Below are positions 26,453 through 34,318 of a stretch of 64,000 nucleotides of DNA, in pieces. The notes under the pieces were generated by a model. That model searched no databases, was not told where the DNA came from, and saw only the letters and a program-made list of their open reading frames with translations. Position 1 is the first letter of the stretch. Each line of letters begins with the position of its first letter. The position numbers were made by a program, and so were the translations under genes. Source of the stretch: Calothrix sp. PCC 7507 (GTDB taxonomy: Bacteria; Cyanobacteriota; Cyanobacteriia; Cyanobacteriales; Nostocaceae); NCBI RefSeq assembly GCF_000316575.1, contig NC_019682.1, positions 6,683,501 through 6,747,500 of the forward strand. Reading direction: 5' to 3'.

Positions 26453-26717
26453 TCTGACAATGTTTAGTTAGATATCATTAGGCAAAGAATTGATATGCAG
26501 TTAGTAGTTAGTAGGGTGGGCAATGCCCACCACAACCAGTATTTGTCTCTAAATGCTGTCGGTTCTACAAAAAATCCTTAACTGAAGTCCATTGGTATAT
26601 GGTGGGCAGTGCCCACCCTACAGATATCTAAAAGTTTTGTAAGGATTTAGTGTTAGTATATCAACCAATTAGCGAAATTTATTATCAGTTAAAAAATTAA
26701 TATACAGAGGACGATGA
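26453..26717. other. Spacer with palindromic repeat copy 3
   Basis: The GTAGGGTGGGCA repeat spans 26511-26621 (gtagggtgggcaatgcccac at the left, gtgggcagtgcccaccctac at the right) with a longer spacer than the other copies. No gene is seen. Confidence 0.75.
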
Positions 26718-28031
26718 ATGAACCCAGAAGTAAGCTTATTTAAGCAAAAAAAACAAGTATTACTAAAAAGTAATACCATTTTGCTCATAGCACTTGGTTC
26801 TACTTTCTTCCCACGGTTGCTGCAATCGTTAAAAGTACCATCTCTAGTTAATTTTCTCCACTTTGCTATAGTTCCTTTAGCTTGCGGAATCGCTTTATTT
26901 AACACGCGAAGCAAAGACCGTTACCAAATAGCTATTACTCAAGCAATTTTATTCGGATTACTAATATTTTTCACAATAATTATTAGTAGTGCATTATTAA
27001 ATCAAACAGGAGTTGTTAATATAATTCTGAGCTTTTTATTATGGACTGAACCATTTATGTTTATATTGGCTCTGACTAGTTTACCTCTATCAGAAGCAAG
27101 TCTAAAAAACTTCCGCACAGGAGTAATAAGTTTTAATTTATTTCATCTACTTGTTGCTTTTATACAAGCTTTAGCTCTAGGGCTAGGTGGAGATTTTATG
27201 CAGGGGGTGTTTTTCTATTCTGGTTCTGGTCATGTTGTCGCCTCCTCTGTTTCCTTAAGTTTTGGGTTATATTATTTCACTAGCGTCAAAACACAAAGAC
27301 GCTGGCTAGCTTATCTAATATTTGCAGCCAGTATTGTGCATTTAGTCATGGCTGATGCCAAACAGGTGCTATTTACATTTGGTTTTGCTGTTGCGATTCT
27401 TACAATCAGCAAAACCCAAGAGCCAGTAAAAATTCTAATCTATACTATTAGTTTCATTCTTTCTTGTATTACTTTCTGGTGGGGTGTACAAAATGTCGAA
27501 GCCTTGAGCGCCTTCCTCGCTTGGAACAGACCAGAATTGTACGGGACAGATGGTGACGCAACACAGTTCAAATTGTCGGGGATTAATTTTGTGATCTCCA
27601 AATTTCACTCTTCCTGGAATTGGTGGTTGGGTCTTGGCCCTGGTAGTTCTCTTGACCGTCTTGGTCAGATGTTTGGAGAATATAAGCAGTTATTATTGCC
27701 CTTGGGAGCAACTATTTCTCCTTTCCCAGACGAGATTTGGACAATAACTAAAGAACACTGGCTGGGACCAGTCAAAGGGAGTAGTTTTTTTGCACCGACC
27801 TGTGGCTGGGCTGCTATTTGGGCAGACTTTGGATTTTTAGGTTTATTTAGCTACTTGTATCTTGGCTTAATTGTGTGGCGTAAAATATGCATAGATGATG
27901 ATATATCTAAAATATTAATACTTTCTGCATCTGCTCACGGATTCATTTTTACTCAAATGCAAGAACCAGGTTATATGCTTTCCGTTGCTGCCTTTATTGC
28001 TTTGCGATGGCAAGAAGAACAAGTTCAATGA
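26718..28031 (+). CDS. O-antigen polymerase/ligase-like membrane protein (Wzy-like)
   Basis: A 437-residue polytopic membrane protein with about ten hydrophobic segments (for example TILLIALGSTFF, LLIFFTIIISSALL, ILIYTISFILSCITFWWG). A long periplasmic loop spans about residues 255-355. Within it are the WWLGLGPGSSLDRLGQMFG block and TCGWAAIWADFGFLGLFSYLY, which match the large-loop signature of O-antigen polymerases and ligases. It probably polymerises or ligates the repeat unit. It is the last gene of the plus-strand sugar cluster. Low overall sequence conservation is normal for this family. Confidence 0.78.
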   Translation: MNPEVSLFKQKKQVLLKSNTILLIALGSTFFPRLLQSLKVPSLVNFLHFAIVPLACGIALFNTRSKDRYQIAITQAILFGLLIFFTIIISSALLNQTGVVNIILSFLLWTEPFMFILALTSLPLSEASLKNFRTGVISFNLFHLLVAFIQALALGLGGDFMQGVFFYSGSGHVVASSVSLSFGLYYFTSVKTQRRWLAYLIFAASIVHLVMADAKQVLFTFGFAVAILTISKTQEPVKILIYTISFILSCITFWWGVQNVEALSAFLAWNRPELYGTDGDATQFKLSGINFVISKFHSSWNWWLGLGPGSSLDRLGQMFGEYKQLLLPLGATISPFPDEIWTITKEHWLGPVKGSSFFAPTCGWAAIWADFGFLGLFSYLYLGLIVWRKICIDDDISKILILSASAHGFIFTQMQEPGYMLSVAAFIALRWQEEQVQ

Positions 28032-28965
28032 ATAACAAAGCTATTATGGCGGTTCTCAGTTGGATGCAATACACAATTATATCGTCGTGTGTAGGGTCAC
28101 GGCACTGCCGTGACCTTATTAGTGTATTGGACTCAAGCGATAACCGCTATAAGCGATCGCTCCTACACAACAACAATCTCTCTCTACGTTAGGCTTCTTA
28201 CTCAAATTCCAACGCTGGCTATCACGCTTAAAGCGATCGCAGCCCATACATCAACATATATAAGTATTGTTTAAGTGTGAGCAGAGCAGCTATAAGTAGT
28301 TGCATCTCACCCTTTAATCTGCACAACACAGTTTCTAAGCTTAATCAGCAGTGTTTAAGTCATTGCATCTAATGTATAAGTCACTTTAACCTTGGCTTAA
28401 GCGTTTGCAGCTCACGCAAGGTGATTGATAAGCAACGCTTTAATTATTGCAGCAATTATTGTAACTACGTTATAGTAACGCCGATCAGATTCTGAGATTG
28501 CATGACAGTAGCGATCGCAGGGCTATTTCATTAGACCTTTTGCAAAAGTCAAAAAATCAGTCATGTCATTCTGAACGGAACGCAGTGGAGAGAAGAATCT
28601 CACCAGATGTTTCGCTCCACTCAACATGACAATTTAAGCATTTATGCAAGAGGTCTATTCTCTAAAAAGCCCGCCTCAGAATGAATTCTGAGTCTAATAG
28701 CGAAAGTCGTCTAAAGACGACTGAGAAGAGGTTATGGTCTGTTTTAATGGACTTTAGCTATTAGCCCTTCGACTCTGCTCAGGGCGGTTTATGTCTAGGC
28801 TGAAATAGCCCTAGTAGCGATCGCAGTTTCAACTTTCAGGCATATCAGTAAAATTATTTACATTGTTGAGTTATTGTATTCACTTGCTTTTCCTGAATTT
28901 TACCCATGTTAATTACGCAGGTTTATGTATAAAAATGTACTATAATTTAGTAACAGGGATGCATT
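28032..28965. other. Long non-coding spacer with several repeats
   Basis: No gene is supported. It contains a ggtcacggca/tgccgtgacc hairpin (28094-28114) and a series of loosely periodic units of the form ttaag-n-ttgca-ctcac between about 28260 and 28470. There is also an attctgaacggaacgcagtg repeat at about 28567 and a remnant of the 22004 MITE family at about 28670-28790. The AT-rich stretch 28850-28960 probably holds the promoter of the next gene. Confidence 0.6.
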
Positions 28966-29391
28966 ATGGCACGTCGTAAAAGAAATTCTGCTACCTTAGA
29001 ACGAGCCGAACGACGGATTGAAAGTTTGCAGTCTATCGACAAAAAACTTGACTTTGGTCAAGGAGTCACCATAGAAGCTTATGATGTCTTAATTAACGAT
29101 CTCCGGTCTAAGCTTGCAGCCTACAACACTGCTTTATCCTCCATTGACAAACTCACAGGTGACGTAAAAAACGCAGAACAACTAGTGCTGGAAATGTCAG
29201 AAAAAATGTTGTTGGGGGTTGGTAGTCGATATGGCAAAACTAGCCAAGAATATGAAATGGCGGGTGGTTCGCGACGCAAGAATAGCCGTCGCTCAACTAG
29301 CAATTCTCAAAGCACTAATTCCTTACTAACTAATTCTGCCCCACTTGCTTCTGCAAATGGTTCTACCAATGGCCTATCTCCTGTTAAGTAA
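28966..29391 (+). CDS. Conserved cyanobacterial hypothetical protein with coiled coil
   Basis: A 141-residue protein that I recognise only as a cyanobacterial conserved hypothetical. The N-terminus is basic (MARRKRNSATLERAERRIE). The middle (about 20-85) is helical and coiled-coil-like (LINDLRSKLAAYNTALSSIDKL, VKNAEQLVLEMSEKMLLGVGSRYG). The last 45 residues are low-complexity Ser/Asn/Thr-rich. GSRYGKTSQEYEMAGGSRRK is the most specific stretch. It stands alone between long spacers, and its function is unknown. Confidence 0.7.
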   Translation: MARRKRNSATLERAERRIESLQSIDKKLDFGQGVTIEAYDVLINDLRSKLAAYNTALSSIDKLTGDVKNAEQLVLEMSEKMLLGVGSRYGKTSQEYEMAGGSRRKNSRRSTSNSQSTNSLLTNSAPLASANGSTNGLSPVK

Positions 29392-29718
29392 GTCAGTGAG
29401 AACAATTCAATGTACTCATACTGTGTTAGAAGTAGGTTGGGTTGAGGCTTTGGGAAACCCAACATCCTGATCAATGGCGATCGCTCCTCTCATAAATCCC
29501 CTAGCGTTGAGCGATCGCCCCTGCAAGCAAACAATGTCTCCCCGTGTTGGGCGATCGCTCAACAAGATACCATCAAACACTCACTGATAACTGATAACTG
29601 ATAACTGATAACTGATAACTGATAATAGTGCGGGTATCGTCTTGCGATCGCCTGAGAATAACTGGTATGTTCTATCTACAAAGGTGCGAAAACTTATCAT
29701 TGTGTATTTACGCGCCCG
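29392..29718. other. Spacer with HIP1 cluster and heptamer array
   Basis: This contains a gtaggttgggttgag...aaacccaac hairpin at about 29431-29463 and four HIP1 sites. A perfect CTGATAA array of seven units lies at 29584-29632. No gene is seen. Confidence 0.75.
29584..29632. repeat. CTGATAA heptamer short tandem repeat, 7 units
   Basis: Seven perfect 7-bp units. Shorter arrays of the same unit lie near 3657, 5340 and 52737. Because every unit can supply TGA or TAA in one of the frames, arrays of this heptamer also act as stop cassettes. Confidence 0.92.
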
Positions 29719-32700
29719 ATGATTACCATGAACGATTATGAGGCTGATCACCAAAAACTACAAACGCAACTCACCCAAACATACCGTCAGCTAAGACCAC
29801 TAGAAGAAAAGATTGTCCAACTGTTCTCGGTAATTTACGAATCGATCAACAGAAATTCGTTCTTGGAATGTTTCAATTACATCGGTGCGCGTGATCAAAA
29901 TTACAGGCCTTTCGTTAACGCTACATTAAAGCCCTACATTGATGGATTACTAGCAGCAGGCTTGCTGGTTCAAGAACAGGGACGAGGACCTCAGTGTCAT
30001 CCTTTACTAGTAGAGATTGCTACTCGCTCGGCGGTGAAAGCCGGCTGTTTTGAAGTCATGGCAAAAACGGTACATGACAAGCTAGGAGTAAAAACTCGTA
30101 GACAAGATGGTCCACTAATTTTTGAAAGGAAAAGCCAATTTATCAGAGAAGTCCGCATTGGTCTTTACAGCCAGAACCTCAGTTTAATTAACAAACAGAT
30201 TGCAGATTACAACAGATCCAATTACAGCAATGACGAAATATCTATAGAAAATATCTTCGAGCAGGTTTGCAATAACCCATTCGATGCAGATTGGTTTCGC
30301 ACCCTGCCACAAGAATTATATGACAACTGCATATCTATCATCTTGATCAATGCCGCACTGAAATGTTCTCCTGCAGATGAAGCCTTTGCCCTACTGCAAG
30401 AAGAATGCGCTACGGAGGATGGACATTCCTCAAACTACTTGCACATCATTTTGACAGAACAACTGCTGCTACGGGGTTGTATCCAAGAAGCACAAGAAAC
30501 TTTAGAGTGCATATCCGCAGATTATCAAAATAACGCCGCCGTATACAGAGGTTGGTTGAATTTTTTACGCGGTGATAATCAACAAGCCATAACTGATTAC
30601 ACTACTGGTCTCAGAGCTATGAAAAAAGCCACGGGCAAGCGTCAAGTGTATTTTAGCACGATGGGCGGCTTGTTTTTTATCTTGGCACTGATCAAAGATG
30701 CTGCACCGGAACATCTCCAAGAAGCACTTGATTACACCAGTCTACTGGCACGTCAATCAGACCATTGGCTGAGGTCGATTTATGCACAGTTAAAACTCTG
30801 GCTGCAAATCCAATCAGGCGACATTGCACAAAAAGAATTCATCCTCAGCAACCGCATCCTGTTTCCGGAAATACATAACAGCCTAGAAACCCTGTTTTTC
30901 GCCCTGTGTCATTATTGGGTAGATGCAGATAGAGCCAAAAAACATCTACCCAGTGTGCTAGAACCTTTATATTCGCAAGCAGTGAAATCTAGTTATCACT
31001 GGCTGGCGATGGAAACAGCAGAACTTTTGTCTCGACTCAAACCCAACAGCACCTACGATACCCAAGCAGAAATTCTGCGCGAAGATATCGGTATAGACAG
31101 CATCGTTGACGTGATGCAGCCACAAGAACCTTGGGAGATGTGCTTAAACGCACTCTCCAATCTCCAGAAGGAACCCCAAGCACCTATAAAAGCTGAAGCA
31201 GAACTGCGCTTGGCATGGTTTATTACTTTCTACCCCAGTAAATGTGTCTTGCAACCACGGGAGCAAAAAGTTAACGCCAAAGGCGAGTGGAGTAAGGGTC
31301 GCCCCATAGCCATCAAGCGTTTAAGCGGAAATCTGGGTGAGCTTGATTATCTCACATCCCACGATCTCCGAGTATGTGGCTGCATTGAAACATTTACTTC
31401 CTACGACTACGGATATCGTGGCAAAGTTGAGTATACCTTCAGCGCCAAGGCAATATCTGCGTTGATTGGACACCCCTTAGTATTTTGGGAAGATGCACCA
31501 ACCACCCGCGTAGAAATTGTCAAGGGAGAACCAGAACTAATTGTGAAAAAGGGCAAGCGAGAACGCTTAACTTTAGAATTTTCTCCCAAACTAGAGCCAT
31601 CACAAAATATCCTTTTTGTCAAGGAAACCCCAACTCGCATCAAGGTAATTGAAATTAGTGCTGAACACCGACGCATCGCCGAGATTATCGGCAAAGAAAA
31701 TCGCTTAGACGTACCTGCTACTGCTGAGAAGCAGGTCTTAGCCGCCATTAATGCTGTATCTGGCATCGTCACCGTCCATTCTGACATTGGTGGTGGTATG
31801 GCAGGAGCAGAAGAAGTACCAGCCCACACTATACCCCACATTCACCTGTTACCTGCCAATGCCGGATTAAAAGTATCCCTGCTATCTCGTCCCTTTGCCC
31901 AAGGTGGCCCCTACTACCGCCCTGGTGCGGGGGGTGAGACTGTGATTGCAGAGATAGATGGTAAGCGGCTGCAAACTAGACGCAATTTGCAAGAAGAAAA
32001 ACAACTTGCCAATGCCTCAATCACAGCCTGTCCTAGCTTAACTCGCGCTGAAGAACAAGATGGTGAATGGCTCATAGAAGATCCAGAAGACTGTTTGGAA
32101 TTGCTGCTGGAACTGCAAGCATTAGAGGACACAGTGGTGCTGGAATGGCCGGAAGGAGAAAAACTGCGTGTCAAGCACCAAGCAGACCTCAAAGATTTTC
32201 AGATGTCCATTCAACGCCAGCAAGATTGGTTTGCAGCTACTGGTGAGTTGAAACTGGATAAAGACCTAGTGCTGGACATGCAACAACTACTAGAACTCTT
32301 GGATAAAACCCCCAGCCGTTTTATCCCCCTTGGTGACGGTCAATTCCTGGCTTTAACCCAAACATTTCGCAAACGTCTTGATGAATTGCGGACGTTTTCA
32401 GAAAAACATAGTAAAGGTATCCGCTTTCACCCACTGGCAACATTAGGCTTAGAGGATTTTGTTGATGAGGTGGGCAAGGTAAAAGCAGATAAACACTGGA
32501 AGGCACACATCGAGCGTCTCAAGGAAGTGCAAAACCTGCAACCGGAACTCCCTTCTACCTTCCAAGCAGAACTGCGTGATTATCAAATGGAGGGATTCAG
32601 TTGGCTGGCGCGTCTGGCACATTGGGGTGTGGGAGCTTGTTTAGCAGACCAAATGGGACTCGGTAAGACCGTGCAGGCATTGGCTGTTATCCTCAGAAAC

Positions 32701-33969
32701 GCTCAATCAGGGCCAACCCTGATTGTTGCCCCCACTTCGGTGTGTATGAATTGGGTGAGTGAGGCGCAGAGATTCGCTCCTACTCTTAATATTATTCAAT
32801 TTGGTGGGAGCGTTCGCGAAGCGTCGCCTACGGCGAGTCGCCAGCAATTACTCAACAACTTGCAACCGTTTGATATGCTGGTGTGCAGCTACGGTCTTTT
32901 GCAGCAAGAAGAAGTATCGCAGATGCTTTCTCAGGTACAGTGGCAAACGATTGTGCTGGATGAAGCCCAGGCAATCAAAAATATGACCACCAAACGTTCC
33001 CAGGCTGCAATGAACCTCAAAGGTAGTTTCAAGCTGATTACCACCGGGACTCCAATTGAAAACCACCTTGGCGAATTGTGGAATTTGTTTCGCTTTATCA
33101 ATCCTGGGCTGCTGGGTTCATTTGAAAGCTTCAATCAACGCTTTGCTATCCCGATTGAGAAATTTCAGGATAAACAAGTACGCAACAAACTGAAAAAACT
33201 CATTCAACCATTCCTGTTGCGTCGCCTGAAAAATCAGGTGCTGGAAGAATTACCCTCCCGTACCGAAATCCTCCTGCATGTGGAGTTGAGTCGGGAGGAA
33301 ATGGCTTTCTATGAAGCGTTGCGTCATGAGGCTATATCCAAACTGACCGAAAGTGGGGCAACTGCTGGACACAAACATCTGCAAGTGCTGGCAGAAATTA
33401 TGAGACTGCGCCGTGCTTGTTGTAATCCTAGTCTAGTGATGCCTGACACTGAACTATCCAGCTCGAAACTGCAACTTTTTGCTGAGGTGCTGGGGGATTT
33501 GCTGGAGAATCATCATAAGGCTTTGGTGTTTAGTCAGTTTGTTGACCATTTGCATATCATCCGCGATTATCTAGATAAGCAAGGTATTAATTATCAGTAT
33601 TTAGATGGCAGTACCCCCGCTCCAGAACGGAAAAAACGGGTGGATGCTTTCCAAGCTGGGTCAGGAGATGTGTTTTTGATTAGCCTGAAGGCGGGTGGTA
33701 CTGGTCTCAATCTTACTGCCGCTGATTACGTCATCCACATGGACCCCTGGTGGAATCCCGCTGTAGAAGACCAAGCTTCAGACCGTGCCCACCGTATCGG
33801 GCAACAACGCCCAGTGACTATCTATCGTTTAGTAGCGAAAGATACTATTGAAGATAAGATTGTGGACTTGCATCAGCACAAGCGAGACTTGGCAGACAGT
33901 CTGCTCGAAGGTACTGATATTAGTGGCAAGATATCGACAGAGGCGTTACTAGAGTTGATTGGGGTATAG
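29719..33969 (+). CDS. SNF2-family DNA-dependent ATPase, large
   Basis: A 1416-residue protein. Residues 1-110 are predicted winged-helix-like, 150-480 helical and TPR-like (EAQETLECISADYQNNAAVYRGW), and 490-900 a beta-rich linker. The SNF2 ATPase starts near 945: LADQMGLGKTVQAL (motif I, about 979), VLDEAQAIKN (motif II, about 1080), GGTGLNLTAADYVIHMDPWWNP and DRAHRIGQQRPV (motifs V and VI, from about 1325). SNF2 proteins translocate on DNA to displace or remodel proteins. The long helical N-terminus differs from the usual housekeeping cyanobacterial SNF2. A palindromic repeat inserted in frame adds about ten residues near 1033-1042. Confidence 0.9.
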   Translation: MITMNDYEADHQKLQTQLTQTYRQLRPLEEKIVQLFSVIYESINRNSFLECFNYIGARDQNYRPFVNATLKPYIDGLLAAGLLVQEQGRGPQCHPLLVEIATRSAVKAGCFEVMAKTVHDKLGVKTRRQDGPLIFERKSQFIREVRIGLYSQNLSLINKQIADYNRSNYSNDEISIENIFEQVCNNPFDADWFRTLPQELYDNCISIILINAALKCSPADEAFALLQEECATEDGHSSNYLHIILTEQLLLRGCIQEAQETLECISADYQNNAAVYRGWLNFLRGDNQQAITDYTTGLRAMKKATGKRQVYFSTMGGLFFILALIKDAAPEHLQEALDYTSLLARQSDHWLRSIYAQLKLWLQIQSGDIAQKEFILSNRILFPEIHNSLETLFFALCHYWVDADRAKKHLPSVLEPLYSQAVKSSYHWLAMETAELLSRLKPNSTYDTQAEILREDIGIDSIVDVMQPQEPWEMCLNALSNLQKEPQAPIKAEAELRLAWFITFYPSKCVLQPREQKVNAKGEWSKGRPIAIKRLSGNLGELDYLTSHDLRVCGCIETFTSYDYGYRGKVEYTFSAKAISALIGHPLVFWEDAPTTRVEIVKGEPELIVKKGKRERLTLEFSPKLEPSQNILFVKETPTRIKVIEISAEHRRIAEIIGKENRLDVPATAEKQVLAAINAVSGIVTVHSDIGGGMAGAEEVPAHTIPHIHLLPANAGLKVSLLSRPFAQGGPYYRPGAGGETVIAEIDGKRLQTRRNLQEEKQLANASITACPSLTRAEEQDGEWLIEDPEDCLELLLELQALEDTVVLEWPEGEKLRVKHQADLKDFQMSIQRQQDWFAATGELKLDKDLVLDMQQLLELLDKTPSRFIPLGDGQFLALTQTFRKRLDELRTFSEKHSKGIRFHPLATLGLEDFVDEVGKVKADKHWKAHIERLKEVQNLQPELPSTFQAELRDYQMEGFSWLARLAHWGVGACLADQMGLGKTVQALAVILRNAQSGPTLIVAPTSVCMNWVSEAQRFAPTLNIIQFGGSVREASPTASRQQLLNNLQPFDMLVCSYGLLQQEEVSQMLSQVQWQTIVLDEAQAIKNMTTKRSQAAMNLKGSFKLITTGTPIENHLGELWNLFRFINPGLLGSFESFNQRFAIPIEKFQDKQVRNKLKKLIQPFLLRRLKNQVLEELPSRTEILLHVELSREEMAFYEALRHEAISKLTESGATAGHKHLQVLAEIMRLRRACCNPSLVMPDTELSSSKLQLFAEVLGDLLENHHKALVFSQFVDHLHIIRDYLDKQGINYQYLDGSTPAPERKKRVDAFQAGSGDVFLISLKAGGTGLNLTAADYVIHMDPWWNPAVEDQASDRAHRIGQQRPVTIYRLVAKDTIEDKIVDLHQHKRDLADSLLEGTDISGKISTEALLELIGV
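32807..32843. repeat. Palindromic repeat inserted in frame in the SNF2 gene
   Basis: gagcgttcgcgaagcgtcgc followed by ctacggcgagtcgcc, the type of small dispersed palindrome seen throughout Nostocales. It encodes SVREASPTAS between NIIQFGG and RQQLLNNL. The surrounding sequence matches the SNF2 motif Ia-II spacer without it. Confidence 0.75.
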
Positions 33970-34318
33970 CTGAGAGTTCGGTTGCAGTGGTCTGTCAAGA
34001 TAGTTTTGAGAGGTTCGTCGTCAGCACTCTAGTGCTTAAAAAATCAAGGACTAAAGTCTTGACTACAAACTTAACTTACCCATCAATTTAAACTTAATAG
34101 ACTTGTAGGAGCGATCGCCAAGTGTTCTGTGAATTTAAATAATAGGGCGAAGTTTGTCCGGAATAATCCGGAAAACTACTGAGTCGTGAAGTATTAACTA
34201 TTAAATAAATTCAATCTGACTTGAAAGTGCTGAGTATTGAGTAAAAAATACTAGTCCCCAGTCACCAGGTTGTATCGACGGTATCAACCCAAAGACAGCG
34301 AACTCATTAGCAATTCCT
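33970..34318. other. Spacer before the Wzc-like gene
   Basis: A gtttgagaggttcgt...tcaaggactaaagtcttgac segment (about 34008-34072) is partly repeated at 48840-48885. One HIP1 site is present. No gene is seen. A promoter for 34319 is likely but not identified. Confidence 0.6.

Noticed and set aside
28007-28192. 61-codon open frame
   Set aside because: It overlaps the end of the polymerase gene in another frame and translates a ggtcacggca hairpin.
29584-29632. Possible CRISPR array
   Set aside because: The units are contiguous 7-bp tandem repeats with no spacers, so this is a heptamer short tandem repeat.
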